A stretch of 64,000 nt of DNA from Xylanimonas allomyrinae (lineage in GTDB: Bacteria > Actinomycetota > Actinomycetes > Actinomycetales > Cellulomonadaceae). Below are positions 1 to 8,577 of this stretch, one piece after another (the first letter of the stretch is position 1; every line of letters starts with the position of its first letter). The notes beneath the pieces were generated by a model. That model had not been told where the DNA came from. It was given only the letters and a program-made list of their open reading frames with translations, and did not search any database. The DNA lies in the NCBI RefSeq assembly GCF_004135345.1, contig NZ_CP035495.1, positions 992,001-1,056,000 of the forward strand, read 5' to 3'. A program made the position numbers and the translations under genes.

Positions 1-1413
1 GACCTGGCGCGACGGCTCACCCAGGCCACCGCGCTCGGCGCCGCCACCGGGGCCGGAGCCGTCGCCGTCGCCACCTCCACCTCCCTGCTGCACGTGCCCC
101 ACGACGCCGACGACGAGACGTGGGACGCCACCCACGGCCGCGACCCACGCCTGCGCGACTGGGTCGCCTTCGCCGACCAGAAGGTCACCGAGGTCACCAC
201 CCTCGCCCGCGGCCTCGCCCACGGCCCCGACGCCGTCGCCGACCAGGTCGCCGCCGCCACCGCCGCGCTCGCCGACCGCGCCCGCGCCGCCGGCGTCGTC
301 GTGCCCGCCGTGCGCGCCCGCGTCGCCGCCCTGCGCCCCGCCGACCAGACCCGCGCGCCCTACCCCGAGCGGGCCGCCGCCCAGGCCCGGCGCCTGCGCC
401 TGCCGCTGCTGCCCACCACCACCATCGGCTCCTTCCCCCAGACCCGCGAGATCCGCGCCGCCCGCGCCGCCTGGACCCGCGGCGACATCGACGACGCCGC
501 CTACCAGTCCGCCATGCGCGAGGAGATCGCCCGCGTCGTCACCCTCCAGGAAGACCTCGGCCTCGACGTCCTGGTGCACGGCGAACCCGAGCGCAACGAC
601 ATGGTGCAGTACTTCGCCGAACAGCTCGACGGGTTCGCCGTCACCGCCCACGGCTGGGTGCAGTCCTACGGCTCACGCTGCGTGCGCCCACCCCTGCTGT
701 GGGGCGACGTCACCCGCCCCGCACCCCTGACCGTCGCATGGACCAGCTACGCCCAGTCCCTCACCAGCAAACCCGTCAAGGGCATGCTCACCGGCCCCGT
801 CACCATCCTGGCCTGGTCGTTCGTCCGCGACGACCAGCCCCTGACCGACACCGCCGCCCAGGTCGCCCTCGCCCTGCGCGACGAGGTCACCGACCTGCAG
901 GCAGCCGGCACCGCCGTCGTCCAGGTCGACGAACCCGCCCTGCGCGAGCTGCTGCCCCTGCGCCGCGAGCACCAGCACGCCTACCTCGACTGGGCCGTGC
1001 GCGCCTTCCGCCTCGCCACCGCGGGCGCGGACACCGCCACCCAGATCCACACCCACCTGTGCTACTCGGAGTTCGGGGACGTCATCGACGCCATCGACCG
1101 CCTCGACGCCGACGTCACCTCCGTCGAGGCCGCCCGCTCCCGCATGGAGATCGTGCCCCAGCTCGACCGCGCCGGGTACGGGCGAGGCATCGGACCGGGC
1201 GTGTACGACATCCACTCACCCCGCGTCCCGTCCGCCGGCGAGCTCACCGAGCTGCTGACGCTCGCGGCGACGTCGATCGACCCGGCGCTGGTGTGGGTCA
1301 ACCCGGACTGCGGTCTCAAGACGCGCGGCTACGCCGAGACGACGCAGTCGCTGCGCCACCTGGTGGCGGCGGCCCGAGCGGTCCGCTCCACGCTCGCCGG
1401 GTCGGGCAGGTGA
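1..1413 (+). CDS. metE: Cobalamin-independent methionine synthase, 3' part
   Basis: This is the C-terminal 470 residues of MetE, which moves the methyl group of 5-methyltetrahydropteroyl-triglutamate to homocysteine in the cytoplasm. The frame is open to the window edge, so the N-terminal third or so of the usual ~750 residues lies outside. The catalytic barrel is complete: a His-Leu-Cys pair (visible residues 352 and 354) and a later Cys in an N-P-D-C-G-L-K segment (residue 437) match the zinc ligands that bind homocysteine, and a Q-V-D-E-P-A-L segment is typical of the family. The gene converges on the antiporter gene, with a strong palindrome between them. Confidence 0.96.
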   Translation, partial: DLARRLTQATALGAATGAGAVAVATSTSLLHVPHDADDETWDATHGRDPRLRDWVAFADQKVTEVTTLARGLAHGPDAVADQVAAATAALADRARAAGVVVPAVRARVAALRPADQTRAPYPERAAAQARRLRLPLLPTTTIGSFPQTREIRAARAAWTRGDIDDAAYQSAMREEIARVVTLQEDLGLDVLVHGEPERNDMVQYFAEQLDGFAVTAHGWVQSYGSRCVRPPLLWGDVTRPAPLTVAWTSYAQSLTSKPVKGMLTGPVTILAWSFVRDDQPLTDTAAQVALALRDEVTDLQAAGTAVVQVDEPALRELLPLRREHQHAYLDWAVRAFRLATAGADTATQIHTHLCYSEFGDVIDAIDRLDADVTSVEAARSRMEIVPQLDRAGYGRGIGPGVYDIHSPRVPSAGELTELLTLAATSIDPALVWVNPDCGLKTRGYAETTQSLRHLVAAARAVRSTLAGSGR

Positions 1414-1417
1414 GCGT

Positions 1418-1453
1418 GCGGCCGGTCACGCCCGCGCGGGCGTGACCGGCCGC
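1418..1453. terminator. Perfect 36-bp palindrome between convergent genes
   Basis: The sequence is a perfect inverted repeat with 17-bp arms around a central CG, starting 5 nt after the metE stop and ending on the first base of the antiporter stop codon. It has no U-tract, which is usual for high-GC actinobacterial terminators. Its place between two convergent genes suggests a bidirectional terminator. Confidence 0.8.
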
Positions 1454-2685
1454 TACGCCCGGTCGGCGGTCGCCCGGCGGCGCACCGCCAGGGCCGCCGT
1501 CGGGAAGGTCAGCATCGACACCATGCCCGCCCCGACCATGGCCGAGCCGAGGACGCTGCTCAGGACGCCCGAGGACACGGCGATGTCGACGACGGCGACG
1601 ATGACGGCCAGGCCCACCGACGTCCAGAACATCGCGGCGACCCGGTCCCGGGCGGGGGCCCGCCACGGCAGGACGAACGAGCCGGGCAGGCCGCGCGCCA
1701 CGAACATCACCACGAGGAAGACGGGCACGAGCGCGAGCGCGAGGGGCTGGGCGAGCAGGCCGCGCAGGTCGAAGGCCACTCCCGTGGAGACGAAGAACAG
1801 CGGGGTGAGGAACCCGAACGCCAGGCCCTGGAACTTGCGTTCGGTCAGCTCGCGGTCGACGGGGTCGACGTTGCTCACGAGCTGACGCACGAGCACGCCC
1901 GCCGCGAACGCGCCGACGAGCATGTCGAGGTCGAAGACGTCGACGCTCACGGCCGTCAGGAGCGCGACCGCGAACACCACCAGGCGCACCGCGAAGTGCC
2001 CCGAGGTGTGCATGGTGGCCGTCACGAGGCGGCGCGCCGCCGCGGGCAGCCCGCGCGAGGCGATCCGCAGCGAGACCAGCACGAGCCCGGTGAACAGGGC
2101 CAGGGCGAGCACCGACCACCACACGTGGCGGCCACCGAACACCACCGACAGGGCCAGCAGGGGGGCGAGCTGCCCGACCGTCCCGGCCGCGATCATCGCG
2201 CGGCCGAACGGGGTGGTCAGCTCCCCGGCGTCGCGCATCGAGGGCATGGCGGTGCTCAGCGCCGTGGACGTCAGCGCGATGCCGGCGAACACCCCGGCGG
2301 TGACCAGCGACGAGCCGCCGTCGCCGCGCACCTGCAGGCCGCCGGCGTCGGCGGCGACGACGACGCCGATCCCGGCGAGCACCGCCAGCACGAGCGACAG
2401 CACCCAGCCCGCCGACGCCCACCGGAGCTGGGTGCGCGAGATGGCGCGGTACTCCAGCTCGTAGCCGGCGATGAAGATGATCGCGGCCAGGCCCATGCGC
2501 CCCACGGTCGCGGGCAGGCCGCCGGGCTCCACCAGCCCGAGCGCGGCCGGGCCGATGACCATGCCGAGCGCGATCTCGACGACCGGCAGCGGCACGGGGA
2601 TCAGGCGCCTGCTCAGCGCGGACAGCGGGGGAGCGACGACGACGGCGGCGAGCACCGCGGCAAGGCCGAGAAGGGCTGAGTCCAC
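1453..2685 (-). CDS. Cation:proton antiporter (CPA2/KefB-type membrane domain)
   Basis: This 410-residue polytopic membrane protein has about 11-12 hydrophobic segments and starts straight into the first one. The order of glycine-rich segments, with an early P-L-P-V-V-E-I-A-L-G-M-V-I-G-P stretch, fits the Na+/H+ exchanger domain of the CPA2 family. There is no C-terminal Rck/TrkA-N nucleotide-binding domain, so it is the transporter domain alone. The likely role is exchange of Na+ or K+ for H+ across the plasma membrane; the ion cannot be read from sequence. The GTG start has no Shine-Dalgarno sequence but has a TACAGT box 7 nt upstream, so the transcript may be leaderless. Confidence 0.87.
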   Translation of the reverse strand: MDSALLGLAAVLAAVVVAPPLSALSRRLIPVPLPVVEIALGMVIGPAALGLVEPGGLPATVGRMGLAAIIFIAGYELEYRAISRTQLRWASAGWVLSLVLAVLAGIGVVVAADAGGLQVRGDGGSSLVTAGVFAGIALTSTALSTAMPSMRDAGELTTPFGRAMIAAGTVGQLAPLLALSVVFGGRHVWWSVLALALFTGLVLVSLRIASRGLPAAARRLVTATMHTSGHFAVRLVVFAVALLTAVSVDVFDLDMLVGAFAAGVLVRQLVSNVDPVDRELTERKFQGLAFGFLTPLFFVSTGVAFDLRGLLAQPLALALVPVFLVVMFVARGLPGSFVLPWRAPARDRVAAMFWTSVGLAVIVAVVDIAVSSGVLSSVLGSAMVGAGMVSMLTFPTAALAVRRRATADRA

Positions 2686-2692
2686 GCCGAGA

Positions 2693-2698
2693 ACTGTA
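2693..2698 (-). promoter_or_regulatory. -10 box for leaderless antiporter mRNA
   Basis: TACAGT on the minus strand lies 7 nt before the GTG at 2685. With no ribosome binding site present, transcription would begin at or near the start codon. It is inferred from position and the TANNNT pattern. Confidence 0.5.
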
Positions 2699-2769
2699 AG
2701 GACGATCGCACGGTGCGGGCGCGCCGAGGCTGCACGGGCTCGCGTTCGTGGCGGGCGGGAGCTGGCAGG

Positions 2770-4041
2770 TCAGGTGCGGCGGGTGCGCAGCGGCGGCACG
2801 ACGATGCCCGCGGACGCGCGGGCGCGCGGCCGCGTGAGCAGGATCCCGGCGACGCCGACGGCCAGCGGCACCGCCACCACGGCCAGCGCGACCCGGTAGT
2901 CGGTGAGGGTCGGGACGCCGTCGGGCGCGCGACGGTCGAGCACGACGCCGACGGCGAGCATGACCAGCACGGCCCCCGCGAACCCGCCCATGTTGGCCAC
3001 CCCCTGCGCGGTGCCGCGGCGCGCGGGCGGGTTGAACCCGGCGGCCAGGTCGAGCCCGATGAGCGAGGCGGGCCCGCCGACCGAGATGAGGACGACGAAC
3101 ACGGTCAGCACCCACAGGGGGCGCGGTGTGGCGGGCACGAGCACGAGCGCCCACCCCGCCGCGGTCGTCGCGGCGACGGCCAGCACGACCCAGGTGCGGC
3201 GCAGCGGGTGGCGGGCGGTGACCTCGCCGACGACGGGTCCGGTGACGATCGACACGCCCACGCTCACGGTCAGCAGCATGCCCGCCTGCCCCGCGGTCAG
3301 GCCCTGTCCCCGGACGAGGAACGGCACCCCCCACATGAGCACGAACACGCTGACGCTCACGCCGCCGAGCAGGTGGGCGAAGAAGCCGAGCCACGTGCCG
3401 GCGCTGGTGAGGGTCGCTCCCAGCCCGGCCAGTCCCCGGCGTAGGGGCGGCTCGTCGTGCGGCCCGGGCCGCACGCCCACGGCGGCGACGACGGCCGTCA
3501 GGAGCCCGGCGACGGCGAGCGCGGCGAACGCGGGCGCCCACCCGGCGCGGCGCAGGGCGAACGCGAACGGGATCGCCGACACCACCTGCCCGAGCTGGCC
3601 GACGATCCCGGTGACCTGCGTCAGCAGCGGCACCTGTCGGCGGTCGAACCAGCCCCACACGAGGCGGACCGCCGAGATGAACACGGCGGCGTCGCCCGAC
3701 CCGACCAGCACCCGCAACGCGATGGCCACCCCGACACCGGGCGCGACGGCCATCCCTGCCTGGCCGACCGCCATCGTCAGGGCGCCGAGCGTCAGGAGCC
3801 GTCGCGGGCCCCAGCGGTCCAGCGCGATCCCCATGGGGATCTGCAGGGCCGCGTACGTGGCGACCTGCACGACGACGAACAGCGACAGGACGGTCGCCTG
3901 CGCGCCGAACCTGTCGGCCGCGGCCAGCCCGGCGACACCGAAGGACGAGCGGTGAGCGACGGCGAGCACGTAGACCGCGAGTCCCGCCGCCCACACGAGC
4001 CAGGGGGTCGCGGAGGTCCGGGGGCGGGGCACGGGCCCCAT
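2770..4041 (-). CDS. MFS transporter
   Basis: This is a 12-segment major facilitator superfamily permease, about 423 residues from the internal ATG at 4041. The MFS loop motif is visible as D-R-W-G-P-R-R after the second helix, and further glycine-rich helices follow. The frame stays open to an ATG at 4188, which would give 472 residues and overlap the upstream AraC gene by 41 nt. That 49-residue extension would be encoded by a 15-bp tandem repeat and a hairpin, and MFS proteins do not need it, so I prefer the inner start even though its GGAG is too close. It is probably controlled by the AraC-type regulator directly upstream. The substrate is unknown. Confidence 0.85.
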   Translation of the reverse strand: MGPVPRPRTSATPWLVWAAGLAVYVLAVAHRSSFGVAGLAAADRFGAQATVLSLFVVVQVATYAALQIPMGIALDRWGPRRLLTLGALTMAVGQAGMAVAPGVGVAIALRVLVGSGDAAVFISAVRLVWGWFDRRQVPLLTQVTGIVGQLGQVVSAIPFAFALRRAGWAPAFAALAVAGLLTAVVAAVGVRPGPHDEPPLRRGLAGLGATLTSAGTWLGFFAHLLGGVSVSVFVLMWGVPFLVRGQGLTAGQAGMLLTVSVGVSIVTGPVVGEVTARHPLRRTWVVLAVAATTAAGWALVLVPATPRPLWVLTVFVVLISVGGPASLIGLDLAAGFNPPARRGTAQGVANMGGFAGAVLVMLAVGVVLDRRAPDGVPTLTDYRVALAVVAVPLAVGVAGILLTRPRARASAGIVVPPLRTRRT

Positions 4042-4050
4042 GCTCCCACG

Positions 4051-4075
4051 GGCGCGGGTCGCAGCGACCCGCGCC
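4051..4075 (-). terminator. Hairpin between AraC gene and MFS gene
   Basis: A perfect 12-bp inverted repeat around a single base lies downstream of the AraC stop and 9 nt upstream of the preferred MFS start. It may terminate or attenuate read-through from the regulator gene, or hide the MFS start region. The function is inferred from position. Confidence 0.5.
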
Positions 4076-4076
4076 G

Positions 4077-4136
4077 GACTCTCGCCGTCCGGACTCTCGC
4101 CGTACGGACCCGCGCCGTACGGACCCGCGCCGGGCA
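4077..4136. repeat. 15-bp tandem repeat, four copies
   Basis: Four consecutive 15-bp units (GGACTCTCGCCGTCC and variants) lie just before the MFS start. Fifteen is a multiple of three, so read from the outer ATG at 4188 the units encode G-E-S-P-D / G-A-G-P-Y type pentapeptides. The same kind of short repeat occurs at 5826 and 13560 in intergenic positions, which favours a non-coding reading here. Confidence 0.8.
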
Positions 4137-4147
4137 GGACGCCGGCG

Positions 4148-5128
4148 TCAGGACTCGGACAGTCCGCTCTCGGCGTCGGTGAGGTCATGCTCGCCCGGAC
4201 CGGACAGGGCCGCGTCGCGGCGCAGGTCCGACGGCGTCATCCCCGTCGCCTCCTGCACGGCCCGGCGCATCGCCACGGTCGAGCCGAAGCCCGACAGGGT
4301 GGCGATCTCGGTCAGCGAGGCCGCGGCCAGGCGCGCGTCACGCAGCCGCGTGATCGCGTGCTGCGTGCGCACCTCCTGGATGCGCTGGGCGACCGTGCGG
4401 TCCTCGTCCTCGAACAGCCGCTGCAACGAGCGGCGCGAGAGCCCCAGGTGCTCGGCGACGGACGCCGAGCTCAGTTCGGGGTCGGTGTACTTGGCCGCGA
4501 TGTGCCGCAGGGCGGCCAGGCGCTGCCGCCGCAGCTCCCACCCCGAGCAGCCCGCGACCGCGAGCGCGGTGATCGTGCTGGTGGCGAGCGTGCGCAGCAC
4601 GTCGGCCACCTGCGCGCGCGCCAGGGGAGCGAGGCGCTCGGAGTCCTGGCGCAGCAGGTCGAGAAGGAACGCGCCCAGCGCGCAGGGCACGGCCGCGTCG
4701 GCCCGCCCGACGACGAACGGTGCGGACCGTGGCAGGGCGGACAGCCCGCTGTACTCGGCCGGCAGGTCGCACAGGACGACGCGGGCCGGTGCCTCGGAGG
4801 CGTAGGTGACGGGGCTCGTGCCCAGGACCAGCGCGCTGTCGCGGGGCCGCAGGGTCGCCGTGGCCTCGGGGTGGCGCAGGCTCACCTCGCCCTCCACGAC
4901 GATGACGAGGCGAAGCGTCTCGCAGTCGGTGCCCCACATGCGGTCGGGGGTGTCGAGCAGCACGGGGCCGTGCTCGAGGTAGGTGACCTGGAGGTCGCCG
5001 AACTTCGCGCTGCGCGAGCGTGCGTGGTCGCGTTCGGCGGTGGACGTCGGTGCGGGCTGGGGGGCATGGGCGCGCCGCGAGGGCACGCCGCGGTGGCGGT
5101 GCAAGGTGCGCTGGGGGCTCGGAGACAT
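4148..5128 (-). CDS. AraC-family transcriptional regulator
   Basis: The 326-residue protein has a cupin-like N-terminal sensing half (roughly residues 40-200) and an AraC/XylS DNA-binding domain at about residues 220-310. The first helix-turn-helix reads L-G-L-S-R-R-S-L-Q-R-L-F and the second A-T-L-S-G-F-G-S. In the second the usual Gly-Phe of the AraC signature is kept. A GAAGGGA site precedes the ATG. It probably controls the MFS gene immediately downstream and possibly itself; no inducer can be assigned. Confidence 0.9.
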   Translation of the reverse strand: MSPSPQRTLHRHRGVPSRRAHAPQPAPTSTAERDHARSRSAKFGDLQVTYLEHGPVLLDTPDRMWGTDCETLRLVIVVEGEVSLRHPEATATLRPRDSALVLGTSPVTYASEAPARVVLCDLPAEYSGLSALPRSAPFVVGRADAAVPCALGAFLLDLLRQDSERLAPLARAQVADVLRTLATSTITALAVAGCSGWELRRQRLAALRHIAAKYTDPELSSASVAEHLGLSRRSLQRLFEDEDRTVAQRIQEVRTQHAITRLRDARLAAASLTEIATLSGFGSTVAMRRAVQEATGMTPSDLRRDAALSGPGEHDLTDAESGLSES

Positions 5129-5324
5129 CAGCCGGGTCCCTTCGTGAGTTGGTTTTGCTCCATCTCACGCGCAACCGGGCGCCGCCCCGCGTGGTCGTGC
5201 GTGGAACTACGCAGACCGACGCCTGCCACCCGTCGCCGCCCAGCACAGCGCGCCCCGGTCGCGGTCCGGGTGCGTCACCGGCGCCGAGCGCCAGCGCTTG
5301 TGCGCGGGTGCCCCGGCTGGTCGT

Positions 5325-5825
5325 ATGGACCTTGTGAACCCGGCAAGACTCTCCCTGGTGTGCGGGCTGCCCGGCGCGGGCAAGACGACACGCGCACGGC
5401 AGATCGTGGAACGGGCGAGAGCCGTGTACCTGAGCCCCGACGAGTGGATCGTGCGGCTGGGCGTCAGCCTCGTCGACTACGAGTTCCGGTTCAGGCTCCA
5501 GGACTGCATGCTCGAGCAGGCCGGCGAGATCCTGCGCTGCGGCGCCAGCGTCGTCGTGGAGTTCGGCTCCTGGACCCGCGCCGAACGCGACACGATCCGG
5601 CAGGTCGCGGTCCGGGCCGGCGCCCGCACCGCCCTGCACTTCGTGGACGGCCCGCTCGACGAGCTCGCGCGCCGCGTGCGGGCCCGCGGCGGCCCCGACG
5701 CCGAGGCGCTCGCGTCGGACGTGCTGCTGGCCACGTGGCAGCAGTTCGAGCGCCCGACACCCGACGAGATCGCCCTGTACGACCGTTACGTCGGACCCGA
5801 CGCCGTGTGGCGACCGGGCCGCTGA
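5325..5825 (+). CDS. P-loop AAA_33-type ATP-binding protein / kinase
   Basis: This small protein (166 residues from the ATG at 5325) begins with a Walker A motif, G-L-P-G-A-G-K-T-T, at about residues 12-20. An S-P-D-E-W segment and a V-V-V-E-F-G-S-W segment follow, as in the zeta-toxin/APH-like kinases grouped as AAA_33. Such proteins phosphorylate small molecules, but the substrate here is unknown. A GTG at 5334 is another possible start. The gene is isolated and faces the MFS gene across a 14-bp tandem repeat. Confidence 0.8.
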   Translation: MDLVNPARLSLVCGLPGAGKTTRARQIVERARAVYLSPDEWIVRLGVSLVDYEFRFRLQDCMLEQAGEILRCGASVVVEFGSWTRAERDTIRQVAVRAGARTALHFVDGPLDELARRVRARGGPDAEALASDVLLATWQQFERPTPDEIALYDRYVGPDAVWRPGR

Positions 5826-5881
5826 CGCCCGCTCAGCGCCGTCCGCTCAGTGCCGTCCGCACAGTGCCGCCCGCTCAGTGC
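5826..5881. repeat. 14-bp tandem repeat, four copies
   Basis: Four head-to-tail 14-bp units of the form CGYCCGCWCAGYGC fill the gap between two convergent genes, starting right after the kinase stop. The last copy overlaps the stop and final codons of the MFS gene. The copy number is likely to vary by slippage. Confidence 0.85.
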
Positions 5882-7077
5882 CGCCCGGACGCGCGGCCGC
5901 GCCGCAGCCGCCACGCGAGGGCGGCGGCGCCGCCCAGCACCGCCGTCGCCACGTACATCGCCCGGTACGACGACGCCTCCACGACGCGGCCCATCACCAC
6001 CGGGCCCACCCCCGTACCGAGGTCGAGGAAGAGGAAGAACGTCCCGACCGCCACCCCCGTGCGCAACGGACCGGCCAGGCGCACCGCCTCCACCTGGAAC
6101 GCCGGCACCAGCACCCCGTGCCCGAACCCCACCAGCACCCCCGCCGCCGCGACCTGCACCCCCGACCGCGCGAAACCCAGCACCACGAACGACGCGGTCA
6201 GAGCCGCCAGAGCCGGGTACACGACGACGCCGGAACCGAACCGGTCCTGGATCGGGCCCGCCGCAAGACGCGACGCCAGCACCGCGGCCGCATACACGAC
6301 GAAGAACGCCCCCGCCGCCGCCGGCGCACCCACGGACTGCGCCAGGGGATAGGTGAACGTCAGCACGACCGACGCGGCAACACCCAGCAGCAGGACGGGA
6401 ACACCGATGCTCGCCACACGCGGCTCCACGATCCCCGCATCCCGCCACGACCCGCCGGCGACGACCCCCCGCGGCTCACGAGACACGACCGCACGCGGCG
6501 CCGTCACGGCCAGCGCCGCCCCGAACGCCCCCGCCGCGACCACGGCCGCCCCCGCGAACAACCAGTCGTACCCGAACCGGTCGACCACCAGGAACGCCGC
6601 AGGCGGCCCCGCCGCCGACGCCAGGGGCAACCCGAGAGTGAAATAGCCCGTCCCCTCGGCCCGGCGAGCCTCCGGAAGCAGAAGCTGCGCCGCGGTGTTC
6701 GTCGCCGTCGTCGCAACCCCGAACGCGAACCCGTGCACCGCACGCACCGCCAGCAACGCGCCCAGCGAGTCGGACACCAGATACGCCGCCCCCGCCGCCG
6801 CGAACACCCCCAGCGACACCACCAGCACCCGGCGCGGGCCGAACACGTCCACGACCCGCCCCGCCCCGAACCGCGCCACCAACGCCGCCACCACGAACAC
6901 CGACGCCGCCAGCCCGGCCGCCGCCCCGCCCGCACCCAGCACGTCCGCCGCGAACACCGCCATGAGCGCCATGAACGTGTAGAAGACGGCCATCACCGCC
7001 GTGTTCACCACCGTCACGAGCACGAACTGCCCCGACCACACCACCGGTCCCCGCGAGTCACGCTCCGGCGTCGGCAT
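5875..7077 (-). CDS. MFS transporter
   Basis: This 400-residue, 12-helix MFS permease carries a D-V-F-G-P-R-R loop motif after helix 2 and a long basic central loop. It resembles drug or metabolite exporters, but the substrate is not readable. It lies 48 bp downstream of the pilus operon on the same strand. A TAGCAT box 6 nt before the ATG and no ribosome binding site suggest its own leaderless transcript, so it is probably not part of the pilus operon. The last codons lie in a 14-bp tandem repeat. Confidence 0.87.
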   Translation of the reverse strand: MPTPERDSRGPVVWSGQFVLVTVVNTAVMAVFYTFMALMAVFAADVLGAGGAAAGLAASVFVVAALVARFGAGRVVDVFGPRRVLVVSLGVFAAAGAAYLVSDSLGALLAVRAVHGFAFGVATTATNTAAQLLLPEARRAEGTGYFTLGLPLASAAGPPAAFLVVDRFGYDWLFAGAAVVAAGAFGAALAVTAPRAVVSREPRGVVAGGSWRDAGIVEPRVASIGVPVLLLGVAASVVLTFTYPLAQSVGAPAAAGAFFVVYAAAVLASRLAAGPIQDRFGSGVVVYPALAALTASFVVLGFARSGVQVAAAGVLVGFGHGVLVPAFQVEAVRLAGPLRTGVAVGTFFLFLDLGTGVGPVVMGRVVEASSYRAMYVATAVLGGAAALAWRLRRGRASGRH

Positions 7078-7083
7078 GCGCCG

Positions 7084-7089
7084 ATGCTA
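7084..7089 (-). promoter_or_regulatory. -10 box for leaderless MFS mRNA
   Basis: TAGCAT lies 6 nt before the ATG at 7077 on the minus strand, and no Shine-Dalgarno sequence intervenes. It is inferred from the TANNNT pattern seen at many starts in this window. Confidence 0.5.
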
Positions 7090-7125
7090 CCCAGCCGGCC
7101 ACCGGCAGCCCGCGACCACCACCCC

Positions 7126-8577
7126 TCAGCAGTCCGAACCGCGCCGCCGCCCCGCGACCCGCACCACGGCACCCCCCGCGACGACCAGCCCACCCGCCAC
7201 AGCAAGCATCACCGCCACATCGGCACCGGTCCGCGGCAGGAACCTGCCCACCGGGGACACCCCGGACGGCGCGGAACCCACCACCAGCAGCAAGGCCCCG
7301 TCGTGGTCGTCCTCGTCGTTGTCATAGTCGCGCACCCCGTCGTCCGGGCTCATCGACGTGTTCGACTCACCGATCTCGTTGTCCTCCCACGAGTGGTACA
7401 CGAGCGCCGAACCCTCCACCGCACCATTGACACGGTCAGGGGTCGAGTCGACGTCCGCGACCGCCCCCCAGGTGCCCACGACCCCGTCGAACCGGTCCCC
7501 GAGCAGAGGCTGCGCCGCCCACCCCGCGGCCACGACACCCGAGTCCGGAACGGACATGACGTCGCCGGAAGACGACCCGGCGCTCGCGGTCTCGGCCTGG
7601 GCCGGGACCCAGCCGCTGAACTTCGAGATCTCGGCGAAGCTCGGCACGACGGCGCTGTCGGCGCCCGTGGCGAGGGCCTGCGGCGTGACGCGCAGCGTGT
7701 GGTGGACCTCGTACTCCTCGTGGGGGGCCAGGACGATGCCGGCGTCTTCGAGCGACAGGTGCCACAGCCCGTCAGTACCCAGCTGCCAGCCGTCGTTGTC
7801 GTGCCCCGGGACGGTGTTCATGTACTGCGTGGCGGCGTGGTCGAGGCCGTCGCCGAAGTAGCTGACGATCTCGTCGACGCGAGCCGTGCGGTTGCCCTGG
7901 TTGAACAGGTGGATGTCGTGCACCACGAGGTCGCCCACCTGGATGTCGACGTCGTCGCGGTCGAAGGTGACGTGCGGGACCACGAAGTCGGGGCCCGGGT
8001 GCGTCGTCGGGGCCATGCGCTCGAAGATCAGCGTGCCGTCGCGCCAGATCTCCGACACCCAGGTGCGCAGCGCCAGGTCGTACACGGCGTGCGACCGCGT
8101 CCTCGCCGCCTTGGGGTAGGCGACGACGTCGTAGAGCCACCGGCCGTCGGTGTCGGGGTCGGCCGTCGGGAGCATGACGAGGAACGGGTCGACGGTGTCG
8201 AGCCCCGCCGGGGCGACCTCGCGCACCCGGTACAGCCCCACCGCGAGGTTGCGGAACACGACCTCGCCGGTGCCGTCCGTGACGGCCTGCGCCACCTGCT
8301 CTGCGGCGACGGAGGCGGTGTCGGTGCCGAGAAGGTCCCGTGCGGCGTCCCGGCCCTCGGGGGTGGTCAGGTCCAGCCCGGGCACACGCTCGACGACGAG
8401 GGTGAGCCCGGCGCCGGGCGTGCCCGACGGTGAGCCGGTGGCGTCGAGCCCGGAGGCGCGCACCGTCAGGGTGCAGGAGCGGTCGGGGTCGACCGCCGCG
8501 GCTGCCGCGGGGACGTCGAGCAGCAGCGCGACGACCGCGACGAGCGCGACGATCCAGGGAGTGAGGTGCTTCCTCAC
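7126..8577 (-). CDS. LPXTG-anchored accessory pilin
   Basis: This 483-residue secreted protein starts with a signal peptide ending A-A-A-A-A. The N-terminal domain resembles that of the backbone pilin two genes upstream and ends in a W-L-Y-D-V-V-A-Y-P-K pilin-like motif whose Lys could accept a sortase bond. The middle part is rich in Asp, with segments such as D-V-D-S-T-P-D and N-D-E-D-D-H-D that look like calcium-binding surface-protein repeats. It ends with LPRTG (about 447-451), a hydrophobic helix and a basic tail. The GTG start overlaps the sortase stop by 4 nt (GTGA) and has a GGGAGG site. It is likely a minor or base pilin. Confidence 0.87.
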   Translation of the reverse strand: MRKHLTPWIVALVAVVALLLDVPAAAAAVDPDRSCTLTVRASGLDATGSPSGTPGAGLTLVVERVPGLDLTTPEGRDAARDLLGTDTASVAAEQVAQAVTDGTGEVVFRNLAVGLYRVREVAPAGLDTVDPFLVMLPTADPDTDGRWLYDVVAYPKAARTRSHAVYDLALRTWVSEIWRDGTLIFERMAPTTHPGPDFVVPHVTFDRDDVDIQVGDLVVHDIHLFNQGNRTARVDEIVSYFGDGLDHAATQYMNTVPGHDNDGWQLGTDGLWHLSLEDAGIVLAPHEEYEVHHTLRVTPQALATGADSAVVPSFAEISKFSGWVPAQAETASAGSSSGDVMSVPDSGVVAAGWAAQPLLGDRFDGVVGTWGAVADVDSTPDRVNGAVEGSALVYHSWEDNEIGESNTSMSPDDGVRDYDNDEDDHDGALLLVVGSAPSGVSPVGRFLPRTGADVAVMLAVAGGLVVAGGAVVRVAGRRRGSDC

